64,000 bases of DNA from Saccharibacillus kuerlensis DSM 22868 (GTDB lineage: Bacteria; Bacillota; Bacilli; Paenibacillales; Paenibacillaceae), in contig NZ_KB899278.1 of the NCBI RefSeq assembly GCF_000378145.1, forward strand, positions 124,001 to 188,000. The letters run 5' to 3'. The translations under genes and the position numbers were made by a program. Shown here piece after piece: positions 22,659 to 31,415 of this stretch (position 1 is the stretch's first letter; each line of letters opens with the position of its first letter). The notes beneath the pieces were generated by a model that did no database searches, was not told the origin of the DNA, and saw nothing but the letters and a program-made list of their open reading frames with translations.

Positions 22659-23810
22659 TTAAAATCCTTGCAGGGCAAAGTCCATTCCTACGTTTTCTCC
22701 CGCTGCAATCTTCATAGATGTCCATCTGGCGTCGTCATCTGTCCAGAATGAATCTTCCGGCGGCAGTCCCAAGGGAAGAAACACAGTCGAACACAGATAC
22801 AAACTTCCGACACTGATATACCCTTCCGCCAAATTCGGTTGATATCCATATAATCCAGGCGCCAACCATCCCTGCTCATCAAGCGTACCGGGAGCCTCCA
22901 TAATACGACGAATAACCGCAGTCAGTGCACATCGTACTTGAGCCGGGGCAATCTTTTCTTCCAAAAAATGCTGCAGGCTGGCTTGGGCCAAATGTTGAAA
23001 AGCTCCGAAGCGGTATGTGATCGACCGGCCGATATACGGATATATGCCGTCGGGGGCGATCATATGCTCCTGCACCGAAGCATATCGTTTAGCTCTCGCC
23101 AAAATAATCTTCTCCATCTCTCCGTAGACGGGCGAGGCCTGCCGAAACCTGACAATCAAGTCCACCAGCATCGGCTGAATGACGAAGCTGTTGTAATAAT
23201 CCCAGTGAAAGTCTTTACCGTCTCCGTACATCCCGTCGCCTTTGTACCACTCCATATGAAAATGCAGCGCCATATCGATTCGCATCCGATCATAGTCTTT
23301 GTCGCCCAACAGATCCAGCGCCGCCTCCACCATAGCGCTAAAGAGCAGCCAGTTGTTTTTGAACGGTACGGTACGCCGGGTACGCCGAAACTCCGCTATC
23401 AGTCGTTCCCGAACCCGATCCGGAAGCTGAGCTGCGATTGCACGCGGCGCCCGGATCAGAGCATGCGCCAGAAAGGCAGCGTCAACCAGGGGCTGCCCTT
23501 CTCCCGAGAAATTCATGTAGTCCGGCGATTCCGGATCGACAGCCGCATCGATCCCTTCCAACACCAGCCGTTCATAACGGGCCCGCAGCTCTTCTTCTTC
23601 GCCCTGCAGCCCCTCCAGTTCCAGCCAGGGAGCCATTCCGCAGACAAGCCGTCCGAACGCTTCCAAGCAGGCGTATTCGGCGCGGTCGGGGTGGAACTCA
23701 ATCGGCAGCCGTTCATTAAGCTTTCGTGCTTCAAGGGCACTTAATACCGGTTCTCCGATCTGAAGCATCGTATCTAGCCAGTACTTGCGCTGTTCAAGTC
23801 CGCTCACCAC
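22659..23810 (-). CDS. DUF2264 family protein
   Basis: A 383-residue protein matching DUF2264 by its opening YWLDTMLQIGEPVLSALEA and ACLEAFGRLVCGMAPWLEL, with later PFKNNWLLFSAMVEAALDL and YGDGKDFHWDYYNSFVIQP. The pattern suggests an alpha-barrel enzyme acting on uronic-acid-containing saccharides, but no activity is established to my knowledge. The start is the GTG at 23810, or the adjacent GTG, 7 nt after AGGAGGT. It overlaps the GH88 stop by 7 bases, so the two genes are translationally coupled. No signal peptide is seen. Confidence 0.85.
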   Translation of the reverse strand: MVSGLEQRKYWLDTMLQIGEPVLSALEARKLNERLPIEFHPDRAEYACLEAFGRLVCGMAPWLELEGLQGEEEELRARYERLVLEGIDAAVDPESPDYMNFSGEGQPLVDAAFLAHALIRAPRAIAAQLPDRVRERLIAEFRRTRRTVPFKNNWLLFSAMVEAALDLLGDKDYDRMRIDMALHFHMEWYKGDGMYGDGKDFHWDYYNSFVIQPMLVDLIVRFRQASPVYGEMEKIILARAKRYASVQEHMIAPDGIYPYIGRSITYRFGAFQHLAQASLQHFLEEKIAPAQVRCALTAVIRRIMEAPGTLDEQGWLAPGLYGYQPNLAEGYISVGSLYLCSTVFLPLGLPPEDSFWTDDDARWTSMKIAAGENVGMDFALQGF

Positions 23811-24967
23811 AAATCTACCTCCTGACTTCTCAGACGAAGCACAGCCTCAATGAAGAAGTAATCGCCGTAAATGATGGGAACAGCCTGTTCTCCGTCATGA
23901 TAAGCAACTGTTCCGCCTCCAATTATTCCATCTTCATCCGGATTCCAGTTTCCGTATTTCTCCTCTACTGCCCTTACGATCTTCAGCGCAGCTTCGGTAT
24001 ACATGCTGCGTTCGTGTTCGGCCGACATTTCCGCAATCTGAAGCAGGCCGCAGGCTGCGCAGAGCGCCGCCGTCGTGTCGTAAGATACCGGCTCCGCCGG
24101 AGCCCGGAAGTCGGTTAGAGGCACCCAACCTGTTACGGCAACGTTCGCGATAAAATAATGGGCGGTACGCTTGGCGGCATTCAGATACTCTTCTTTTCCC
24201 GTATGTTTGTGGCTCAGTGCCATCCCGTACAAGGCCCATGCTTGTCCCCGACTCCAGGAGGAACCGCTTTCAAATCCTTGTCCACCGGGCGTTTCAAGAA
24301 CCGTACCTTCGCTCGGATCGAAAATGACGATATGGTTGGAAGAACCGTCTGCTCGGAGCGCGGTTCTCAGAGCAGTATCCGCATGGCTGATCGCAATGTC
24401 CCTGAATCTCGGATCGTTTGTCTCCTGGCTTGCCCAATACAGCAGCGGAATATTCATCAGACAGTCAATAATCATCCAACCAGCCACATTGTTGTTCGGA
24501 CCGTCATTCCAAGCTCTCAGAAATCGTCCTGCAGGATTGTAGCGCCCAGCCAAAATATTTGCAGCATGCAGACCTCTCGTTCGGGAAGGCTTGCTGCCGG
24601 TCAGACGATAATTGGCAACAGCGCTGTGCAGCCACATAAAGCCTACATCATGATGCAGTCCTTCAAAACCATGCAAAGCGGCATCCAGCCGCTCCTCTAC
24701 TTTCTCCGCGGCGGCTCTGTAAGCATTTCCCCCGGTTGCATGGTGCATCTGCCACAGCATTCCGGCCCAAAAACCGTTCGTCCACCAATAGATGTCTTTT
24801 TTACCTAGATCCTCATACTTTCCGTTTACCGGAATATACGGAATGTTTCCTCCGATACGCTCGCATTCCGCCGACATTTTGCTTTTCAACTTGCCCCAGA
24901 CCGTTTCCAACCATTCTTGATCCCCGCCGCCGATCTGTCCGCTCATCTGCTGCGTTACATTTGTCAT
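23804..24967 (-). CDS. GH88 unsaturated glucuronyl hydrolase
   Basis: A 387-residue cytoplasmic enzyme of family GH88. It removes 4,5-unsaturated glucuronic acid from lyase-generated oligosaccharides by hydrating the double bond. The catalytic-region Asp residues are D107 (HHDVGFMW) and D168 (IIDCLMN). Their 61-residue spacing equals that of D88 and D149 in the Bacillus UGL enzyme. Further conserved parts are WWTNGFWAGMLW and SSWSRGQAWALYG. The ATG at 24967 follows AAGGAGTG. It is the first gene of a two-gene operon with the DUF2264 gene and is divergent from an AraC regulator. Confidence 0.93.
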   Translation of the reverse strand: MTNVTQQMSGQIGGGDQEWLETVWGKLKSKMSAECERIGGNIPYIPVNGKYEDLGKKDIYWWTNGFWAGMLWQMHHATGGNAYRAAAEKVEERLDAALHGFEGLHHDVGFMWLHSAVANYRLTGSKPSRTRGLHAANILAGRYNPAGRFLRAWNDGPNNNVAGWMIIDCLMNIPLLYWASQETNDPRFRDIAISHADTALRTALRADGSSNHIVIFDPSEGTVLETPGGQGFESGSSWSRGQAWALYGMALSHKHTGKEEYLNAAKRTAHYFIANVAVTGWVPLTDFRAPAEPVSYDTTAALCAACGLLQIAEMSAEHERSMYTEAALKIVRAVEEKYGNWNPDEDGIIGGGTVAYHDGEQAVPIIYGDYFFIEAVLRLRSQEVDLW

Positions 24968-25151
24968 ATTCCTTCACTCCTTCGAAAAATAGGATGTCCT
25001 GCGGCAACCTTCACTTTTATTCGTAATTCGATAAGCGGCCGTCTTTCTAGGTTTTGCTGCTGCAGAACCAAAGCAAAAAACGCAAAACGGCGGCTAAATG
25101 CGCGTGACGAATGTTGAAGATTAACCCCGGCTCTTCTTTTACTATAAAATC

Positions 25152-25181
25152 TTGCGGTCGGTAAAAGCGATAATCTATAAT
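25152..25181 (+). promoter_or_regulatory. Promoter of the divergent AraC gene
   Basis: TTGCGG (25152-25157), 18 bp, and TATAAT (25176-25181), about 40 bases before the start codon. The shared 255-bp divergent region should also hold the GH88 promoter, which I could not place. Confidence 0.65.
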
Positions 25182-25222
25182 AAGCAAAAACTGATCTATT
25201 GTGCGAACGTGAGGAGAAGCTC

Positions 25223-26014
25223 ATGCTAAAATTGATCAAATGCGGATTCAATACGACGCATCCCGAAGGAATTCTGATCGACCGACCTGACGGCTCGGGC
25301 TGCTATGTTTTTGTCTTGTTCAAAAGCAAATCACAGGTTGTTACGGCCGGTAAAACCTTGGAGGTGGATGCGGACACCTGGATGATCTTCCGTCCGGAAA
25401 CGCCTTATCGCTATCGCAATCTGGAAACACCGTTTATCAATGACTGGCTGCATTTTGGGGGCGACGAAGCCCAAGCTTTTCTCGAAGAATTGGAGCTTCC
25501 GCTCGATGAACCCATTCCCGCTGTCCATTCTGCCTCGCTGTCCCGGTTGGTTATGGAACTGCAGCGCAGCAGTTGGCTCGGCGGGCCTTTTCAAGAGCGA
25601 ATCATTGATTCTGATCTGACGGGCTTCCTGATGAAGTTGGTCAATCTGCGTCAACTGCGCCCCCATTCGGAGCATATGGCCCGGTATTTTTCCCAACTGT
25701 CGGAGATTCGCAGCCGGATTTACGGTACGCCGCAGCAGCGGTATACGATCAACGAGCTGGCAGCAGAAGTGAATCTGAGCCGCTCCCATTTCCAGCATCT
25801 GTACAAAGAACTTTTCGGCTGTGCCGTCTCGCTGGACATGATTCGCAGCCGGCTTGAATTTGCCAAGTATTTGCTTGAAAATGGCTCCCAGCCGATCAGT
25901 GCCGTATCCCGCATGTGCGGTTACGAGAACGAGACACACTTCATGCGGCAGTTCAAAAAGTTTATGGGCAAAACGCCGAGTCAGTATCGGAAAGGATGTA
26001 TGGCAGAAAGTTAA
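25223..26014 (+). CDS. AraC-family transcriptional regulator
   Basis: A 263-residue soluble regulator from the ATG at 25223, preceded by GAGGAGA. The N-terminal cupin-like sensor covers about 1-150 (HPEGILIDRPDGSGCYVFVL, WMIFRPETPYRYRNLETPF). The C-terminal AraC/XylS domain covers about 160-260, with helix-turn-helix units INELAAEVNLSRSHFQHLY and ISAVSRMCGYENETHFMRQF. It is transcribed away from the GH88-DUF2264 operon and probably controls it in response to a saccharide. Confidence 0.9.
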   Translation: MLKLIKCGFNTTHPEGILIDRPDGSGCYVFVLFKSKSQVVTAGKTLEVDADTWMIFRPETPYRYRNLETPFINDWLHFGGDEAQAFLEELELPLDEPIPAVHSASLSRLVMELQRSSWLGGPFQERIIDSDLTGFLMKLVNLRQLRPHSEHMARYFSQLSEIRSRIYGTPQQRYTINELAAEVNLSRSHFQHLYKELFGCAVSLDMIRSRLEFAKYLLENGSQPISAVSRMCGYENETHFMRQFKKFMGKTPSQYRKGCMAES

Positions 26015-26016
26015 AA

Positions 26017-26030
26017 TGATAACGTTTACC
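26017..26030. promoter_or_regulatory. Weak cre-like site upstream of serine hydrolase
   Basis: TGATAACGTTTACC has two mismatches to the CcpA consensus TGWAANCGNTNWCA. It starts three bases after the AraC stop. Confidence 0.35.
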
Positions 26031-26097
26031 CCTATACAATCAGACAGAATAAGCTTACTATTTCCTGGGGAATGATTTACAAAAAAGGAGACGTTGA

Positions 26098-27276
26098 ATG
26101 ATGTTGAATGCTTACATAACCGACAAATTGCAAAAGACGTTAAGAACAAGCATCGATAACAAAGAAATTGCCGGTGCAAACATGATGATTATCAAGGACG
26201 GCGAAGAAATTTTTTATCATGAAGACGGTTATGCCGATATTGAAGCGGGACTTCCAATTGCCCAAGATTCGATTTTCCGGTTATATTCGATGACCAAGCC
26301 GATCACGGCCACCGCTGTCATGATGCTGCTCGAACGCGGAAAAATCGATCTATTTGATCCGGTAAGTCAATATATTCCAGGTTTCCGCAGCCAGCTGCTC
26401 GAGAAAAATGGCCAATTGATTCCGCCCGGCCGAGAAGCCAATATTCATGACCTCATGAATATGACTTCCGGGCTTGTCTATGGAGGAGAAGACATGGCGG
26501 GACGACACACAGATGCCCTATTTCGAGAATTGAATGACCGCCTACATAGTGATACGCCAATGAGTACGCTCGAATTTGCCAATCGGCTTGGTGAAGGGCC
26601 TCTGACCTTCGAACCTGGCTCAAATTGGAACTACGGCACCTCTGCAGATGTGCTGGGTGCAATTATAGAGACAGTCAGCGGCATGCGCTACGGGGAGTTT
26701 TTGTGGAAAGAAATATTTGAGCCGCTCGGTATGCGGGATACCGGCTTCTGGCTGACGGAAGAACAGCAGGAACGCCTTGTCAAAGTGTACCAAAGCGACA
26801 GTAAAGGCGACCTTCAGCCGTATACGGACAGTCATCTGGGAGTCATGCACCGGATGGACCGCGAGCCTGCCTTCGAATCCGGCGGTGCCGGGCTGGCTTC
26901 CACAATCGTCGATGCTGCCAAGTTTACAACCATGCTGATGAACGAAGGATCTCTGGACAATACTCGACTGCTGAATCCGAAAACGGTTCAAAAGCTGGTC
27001 TCGCCAGGTTTGACAGATTGGCAGCAGAAAGGTCTCGACGGCTGGCATACTCTGGCAGGACACAGTTACGGCAGCCAAATGCGAATCCTGACAGATCCCG
27101 GCAAAGCCGGCTTGATCGGCAGTGTCGGCGAATACGGCTGGGACGGCTGGTTGGGAGCTTATTTTACGAACAGCCCGGTGGACAGACTGACCTTCTTGTT
27201 TATGGTACAAAGGCGGGATGCTGGAACGCTGCCGATCACGCGGAAACTGCGAAACATCGTATTCAGCTGCTTGTAA
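26098..27276 (+). CDS. Serine hydrolase, beta-lactamase family (class C/EstB-like)
   Basis: A 392-residue cytoplasmic serine hydrolase of the beta-lactamase/penicillin-binding-protein superfamily. The nucleophile motif S-x-x-K is SMTK at residues 64-67. A Tyr of the second motif lies in NWNYGTSADVLG, and the third motif region is near the C-terminus (GEYGWDGWLGAYFTNSP). No signal peptide is seen, so an esterase role is more likely than antibiotic resistance. The ATG at 26098 follows AAAGGAGA. A terminator follows. Confidence 0.85.
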   Translation: MMLNAYITDKLQKTLRTSIDNKEIAGANMMIIKDGEEIFYHEDGYADIEAGLPIAQDSIFRLYSMTKPITATAVMMLLERGKIDLFDPVSQYIPGFRSQLLEKNGQLIPPGREANIHDLMNMTSGLVYGGEDMAGRHTDALFRELNDRLHSDTPMSTLEFANRLGEGPLTFEPGSNWNYGTSADVLGAIIETVSGMRYGEFLWKEIFEPLGMRDTGFWLTEEQQERLVKVYQSDSKGDLQPYTDSHLGVMHRMDREPAFESGGAGLASTIVDAAKFTTMLMNEGSLDNTRLLNPKTVQKLVSPGLTDWQQKGLDGWHTLAGHSYGSQMRILTDPGKAGLIGSVGEYGWDGWLGAYFTNSPVDRLTFLFMVQRRDAGTLPITRKLRNIVFSCL

Positions 27277-27292
27277 TTGGATAAGGGCAAAT

Positions 27293-27336
27293 AAAAGAAC
27301 CGCTCGAAAGCTTTTAAGCTTCGCTGCGGTTCTTTT
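27293..27336. terminator. Bidirectional terminator
   Basis: A 10-bp outer stem AAAGAACCGC/GCGGTTCTTT with an inner AAGCTT-rich hairpin. T runs on both strands serve the convergent serine hydrolase and GGDEF genes. Confidence 0.75.
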
Positions 27337-27362
27337 GTATTTCAATAGCAGGGGACGGGATA

Positions 27363-28946
27363 TTAAGTCAAAGAAGAAATGACGATACGGTTTCTGCCTG
27401 TTTCTTTGGCCCGGTACAGAGCCATGTCGGCTTTATGAAAGAGCTCTTGAGGAGTAGCCTCAGACGCGTATAGCGTAATTCCGAGAGAGATGGTAACTTG
27501 TTTTGGAACCGGCATCCTGCAGGCTTTTACTTTTTTGCGAATCCGTTCTGCGATAAAGAAAGCTTCGTCTTTTTCGGCATTGGCCAAAAGGAGAACAAAT
27601 TCTTCACCTCCGTAACGGAAGCAGTAGTCATGCGCTCCAACCTCTTCGCTCAAAATCGCACCGAGTTTTTTCAACACCTCATCTCCTTGTTGATGCCCGT
27701 ATTCGTCGTTAATCGATTTGAAATGATCAATATCGAGAAATACGACCGAAAACTTTTTGTGCTGCCTCATCCAGTCTTCCGTCAAATTTTCGAGCGTACG
27801 ACGGTTCAGCAGGCCTGTCAGCGAATCGTGATTCACTTCTCTCATCAGTTCTTCTTCCGTTTGCCGGTTTTTTTCTTCCGCCAGAAGAATCGCTTTTTGC
27901 AGCATCACACTCTCGTAATTCCAGCTTCCTACATTCAGCGGAACATTCTGCTCTTTTCGATTAGCCAGATTTTCGGTATATCGGGCCAAAATGTACAGAG
28001 GCTTCGATAACCAGTTCGCGGTCAAAAACACCAAAACCAAAGACAGCAGCACAGAAGGAATCAAGTACTTGGAAGTGTTGAAAGTGGATTGAACAGCAAA
28101 TGCCGTTATATTTTCCGAAGGCGTCTGAAAAATCACATGCCATCCTGTTTGTGAGATCGAAGCATGACCTGCCAAAAACGGCTTTCCATCACGTTCGATC
28201 ACTTTTCGAGATCCGCTTTTTTCTTTCATCAGACCCAGTAGAGCCGGATCTGCGGCCGCTATACTTTTTCCGATCAATTTTTCATTAGGATGATACAGAT
28301 AATGACCTTGATCGTCTACAACGTAAAAATAAGAGCCATCCATCTTTTGATTTTGTGTTCCGAGAATGGCTCTAAGCCGATTTTCTTCTTTTAGATAAAT
28401 AGAACCCGCAATAATCCCCTCGTATTGGCCGTCTAGCGAATATAAAGGATGGGTTACGGTCGACAAATAGCGTCCTGACGGACCGACATAAGGCGACATG
28501 ATATAAGGTTTCTGAATAGAAAGCGCTTTTAAAAGTTGAGGGGTATGAATCGTTTTCCCTGTCAAGCCTAAATTAACTGGAGCATTGTAAGTTAAAAGGG
28601 CATTTTTATCAATGATCACTACAGAATTAAAAAAGCTGTTTGAATTTTTGAAAAAGATTAAACTCTTTTGAATGGTCTCCGATGTCATATCGCGATCAGC
28701 CAAATAAAAAGCCGCTTCACTGAGCGATTTTTGCATAGAAAAAATAGTGGTGTCGGCAATATAGGCCAATTCATCCGCATGATACTCGTTGAGCCTAAGA
28801 GTCTGCCATTCCAAGGCTTTCTTGTCATTGTTGTAGCCGACCACGACTCCAATTGTTGTGGCAGACAACAAAATGAATATGCACAGCAGACCGATCACTG
28901 TAGAAAGCTTGATGCCTTGTCTGACTTTCTTTGATTTTTTTCTCAT
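27363..28946 (-). CDS. Diguanylate cyclase (dCache sensor plus GGDEF)
   Basis: A 527-residue membrane protein that should make c-di-GMP. The first membrane helix is LSTVIGLLCIFILLSATTIGVV (about 13-34). The extracellular double-Cache sensor follows (about 40-285) with the typical YIMSPYVGPSGRYLSTVTHP. The second helix is YLIPSVLLSLVLVFLTANWL, then a short linker and the GGDEF domain (about 355-525) with LDIDHFKSINDEYGHQQGD and the active-site RYGGEEF. The inhibitory I-site Arg is absent (GAHD in place of RxxD), so product inhibition may be lost. The ATG at 28946 follows AGGAGA; an upstream ATG at 28979 lacks a site. Confidence 0.92.
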   Translation of the reverse strand: MRKKSKKVRQGIKLSTVIGLLCIFILLSATTIGVVVGYNNDKKALEWQTLRLNEYHADELAYIADTTIFSMQKSLSEAAFYLADRDMTSETIQKSLIFFKNSNSFFNSVVIIDKNALLTYNAPVNLGLTGKTIHTPQLLKALSIQKPYIMSPYVGPSGRYLSTVTHPLYSLDGQYEGIIAGSIYLKEENRLRAILGTQNQKMDGSYFYVVDDQGHYLYHPNEKLIGKSIAAADPALLGLMKEKSGSRKVIERDGKPFLAGHASISQTGWHVIFQTPSENITAFAVQSTFNTSKYLIPSVLLSLVLVFLTANWLSKPLYILARYTENLANRKEQNVPLNVGSWNYESVMLQKAILLAEEKNRQTEEELMREVNHDSLTGLLNRRTLENLTEDWMRQHKKFSVVFLDIDHFKSINDEYGHQQGDEVLKKLGAILSEEVGAHDYCFRYGGEEFVLLLANAEKDEAFFIAERIRKKVKACRMPVPKQVTISLGITLYASEATPQELFHKADMALYRAKETGRNRIVISSLT

Positions 28947-29080
28947 AATTTCTCCTGAACAATCAGATCGATACATCATTGATATGTACCTTATATATCG
29001 GAGAAAATCGATGTTTTTATAAATTTTTTAACAGTCAGAATGAGCAATCCTTCCCGTCAAATTGTCCAAATGTACAAAAA

Positions 29081-29146
29081 AACCTGACTCCGCGAAGAGT
29101 GAGGGTTTTCGCTATAATGGCCCCTACAGGATTCGAACCTGTAACC
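29081..29146 (-). pseudogene. Truncated tRNA 3' end with its terminator
   Basis: 29118-29146 read on the minus strand is a T-arm (ACAGG-TTCGAAT-CCTGT) plus the 3' acceptor strand AGGGGCC and discriminator A. No matching 5' half (GGCCCCT) is found upstream. The following hairpin (29081-29108) resembles the terminator after tRNA-Ile2 at 31144-31173. About 47 bases match that tRNA end with 6 mismatches. It is probably a recombination or integration scar. Confidence 0.7.
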
Positions 29147-29330
29147 GAAACTGCCTCTCCCCTATCAAACGAAAATAAGTGTATTTTAAATAGACTAAAT
29201 AGAACCTTTTTCTTTAATTCCCAACCTATTCTAAAAAATAAAATAGCAGTTTAAATTAATTATATGGAAAGGCTTATTGCTCTCTGTTAAACTAATTTTG
29301 GTAAATATATTGAATTCAGGGGGCACAGAA

Positions 29331-30527
29331 TTGAGAGAGAGTAACCAATTGAAGTGGCTTAAAATTGCGGGCTGGCTATTTATCCCGTACATCATGATCC
29401 TATTTACATTCAAAAAAATGGGAGTGGCACGACGAACCGTTGGCATAATCTGGGCCGTATTCGTGTTGTTTGCCACGATTGCATCACAAAGTGAAACTCC
29501 GACCGCTAACGTTGCCACAACGGAAACTCCAATTACACCGGCTGTTGCCAAGACCGAAGCTTCTACACAAGTTAAAGAACCAGCTGTTAAAGAACCAGCC
29601 GCTGTATTAGAACCAGCCGCTGAGCCTGCCACTGAACCGGCTTCAACTGCAGATTGGAAATCAGAAATCGACAAGATCGCAAGCTCAAATGGATCGCCGA
29701 CCGAAAAATCCGATGCTGCTGAAGCACTGGCTAAGCATTATAAATCCGATGCTGCTGAGTCCAAAGAATTTGAAACGTATATTATTGATGAATTTGAAAG
29801 TGGGAAATATCTCACTGGACTAAGCGATCCAAAATATGCGCTTGCAAATATCTTTAAAGCTTCTGTCATCGAAAACCAAAATGTTAATAAACCTATTGGA
29901 GACTTTGCATTCGATTTTTATCAGAACAGTAAATATGTTTATCGCGGAGTTGATGCTCCAGACAGCGATGCTGTGAAGTCAAATGAAGAACAAATGAATA
30001 AAGCCCTCGCTAAGATCAATCCTTCTGCAGCAAAAACAAAGACTGAAACAGATCCTCAAGTGACAGACATCCCTGGAACATTAGGCATGACGACCGAAGA
30101 ATTTAGAACTGCGTTTAATAATCGTGTCGATCAGCTTGGAGCCTCGATTACCATTGATAACCTGGAAGTGAAAGAAGGGGAAGTTCAGGATGTATTCCAA
30201 TATATGTTCACTGAAGATCTGGCGATGACCGGAACAGTAAACAAGGCTGATGGATCGGTGCGTGATGTTTTGCTCTTGACTCAAGGTAAGACTGAGGAAT
30301 CGTCCAGTAATTTTTTAATCATAATGGGCTTACTGATGATGACAACAAATCCAGATGCTGAATCAAATTTTGCTCAAACGGTCAGCAACGAACTAGGGCT
30401 CTTCGATGACGGTGTGAATTTTAGCACGATTGATAATACTACCGTGCAGGCTGGAGTCAAATATCACATTCAGGGTTCTCCGCAGATTGGGCTAATGTTC
30501 AGCGCTGGCGATCCAAACGATAACTGA
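29331..30527 (+). CDS. Membrane-anchored hypothetical protein with Ala/Pro/Glu linker
   Basis: A 398-residue product I do not recognise. The start chosen is the TTG at 29331, 8 nt after AGGGGG; an in-frame TTG at 29277 is possible. Residues about 9-50 hold two hydrophobic segments (IAGWLFIPYIMILFTF, GIIWAVFVLFATIAS). A low-complexity Thr/Ala/Glu/Pro-rich linker follows (about 53-105), then an external domain of about 290 residues with no motif I can name. Its base composition is visibly more AT-rich than the flanks. After the stop the same frame continues as an Excalibur-type tail (to 30581), so a longer ancestor is likely. A terminator follows. Confidence 0.7.
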   Translation: MRESNQLKWLKIAGWLFIPYIMILFTFKKMGVARRTVGIIWAVFVLFATIASQSETPTANVATTETPITPAVAKTEASTQVKEPAVKEPAAVLEPAAEPATEPASTADWKSEIDKIASSNGSPTEKSDAAEALAKHYKSDAAESKEFETYIIDEFESGKYLTGLSDPKYALANIFKASVIENQNVNKPIGDFAFDFYQNSKYVYRGVDAPDSDAVKSNEEQMNKALAKINPSAAKTKTETDPQVTDIPGTLGMTTEEFRTAFNNRVDQLGASITIDNLEVKEGEVQDVFQYMFTEDLAMTGTVNKADGSVRDVLLLTQGKTEESSSNFLIIMGLLMMTTNPDAESNFAQTVSNELGLFDDGVNFSTIDNTTVQAGVKYHIQGSPQIGLMFSAGDPNDN

Positions 30528-30581
30528 ATAGGATACGATACACATCTTGATCGTGACAGAGATGGTGTAGGCTGCGAATAG
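30528..30581 (+). pseudogene. Excalibur-motif tail left in frame after the stop codon
   Basis: Directly after the TGA at 30525-30527 the same frame reads IGYDTHLDRDRDGVGCE and then TAG. This is the C-terminal calcium-binding half of an Excalibur domain (D-x-D-x-D-G-x-x-C-E). The first Cys half of that domain is missing upstream. Confidence 0.6.
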
Positions 30582-30583
30582 AA

Positions 30584-30622
30584 AAATCCTGCTGCAGGAC
30601 CTCTCCTGAGCAGGATTTTTTT
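30584..30622 (+). terminator. Terminator after the hypothetical membrane protein
   Basis: A 10-bp stem AAATCCTGCT/AGCAGGATTT (30584-30593 with 30609-30618) with T7. Confidence 0.8.
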
Positions 30623-30768
30623 CTGTGATGAAGAAAGGTGCAGGGTGAATGATTTGAATTTTAGTCAGCACCGTTGTTGCTTAATGATTACAAGGTTGAC
30701 ATCAATGGTTCTTTCCCGCCTTTTTAAGTTATATACTTCAGAAGGCTACTAGAAAGGATTTGGTTTCA

Positions 30769-30963
30769 ATGCTGATCACCTTGGATGAGGCACTCAGTTG
30801 CAATTCAGATGTCGTAATCCATACAGTCTGTGGTGGATACTTTAAAGGGATTTGCGTATCACTTGATAATAAACTCTCCTTTGAAGTTCATAATGAAGAT
30901 CAAATCACTATTCTTCCAATTTGGGCAATTAAACGCATCCATGCAAGCTCCAATTCGCAATAA
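30769..30963 (+). CDS. Small beta-rich hypothetical protein
   Basis: A 64-residue product. The ATG at 30769 has AAAGGA about 10 nt upstream; a TTG at 30760 is too close to it. The sequence (DVVIHTVCGGYFKGICVSLD, LSFEVHNEDQITILPIWAIK) reads as a small beta-barrel ending in an I-x-x-I motif. It recalls the 75-residue protein at 21962. I do not recognise a family. It sits in an AT-rich segment between the tRNA remnant and the tRNA pair. Confidence 0.5.
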   Translation: MLITLDEALSCNSDVVIHTVCGGYFKGICVSLDNKLSFEVHNEDQITILPIWAIKRIHASSNSQ

Positions 30964-31143
30964 ACAAGTCTGCTCCAAAGCTTCAATTTGGGTAGGCTTT
31001 TTCTTATTCCTCAATTTTAAAGATATACATATGCTGCGGTGATAGATGCTATTAATCCATACACTGAATTATTAACAAAAAGTCCGAACCTCTATTCTAA
31101 CTTCTGAAAACAACTCGAGACATTTATCTCTGAAGACGCAAAA

Positions 31144-31173
31144 ACACCCTCACTCCGTAAAGAGTAAGGGTGT
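31144..31173 (-). terminator. Terminator of the tRNA pair
   Basis: A 12-bp stem (31162-31173 with 31144-31155, one mismatch) followed on the minus strand by TTTTT. Confidence 0.8.
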
Positions 31174-31182
31174 TCGCCATAA

Positions 31183-31256
31183 TGGGCCCTACAGGACTCG
31201 AACCTGTGACCAACCGGTTATGAGCCGGGAGCTCTAACCAACTGAGCTAAGGGCCC
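31183..31256 (-). tRNA. tRNA-Ile2 (CAT anticodon, lysidine type)
   Basis: A 74-nt tRNA on the minus strand. The acceptor GGGCCCT pairs perfectly with AGGGCCC, discriminator A, anticodon loop CTCATAA. The body closely matches the Bacillus tRNA-Ile2 (TTAGCTCAGTTGGTTAGAGC, T-loop TTCGAGT) rather than elongator tRNA-Met. C34 should therefore be converted to lysidine by TilS. CCA is not encoded. Confidence 0.88.
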
Positions 31257-31305
31257 TGGTTCCGAGGGCAGCCATAAGGCCGCGCCGGGACAATAATTTC
31301 TTCAA

Positions 31306-31379
<74 letters not shown>

Positions 31380-31415
31380 ACACTTGTAAGTCGTTTGCGA
31401 ACAGCGACAATAATT

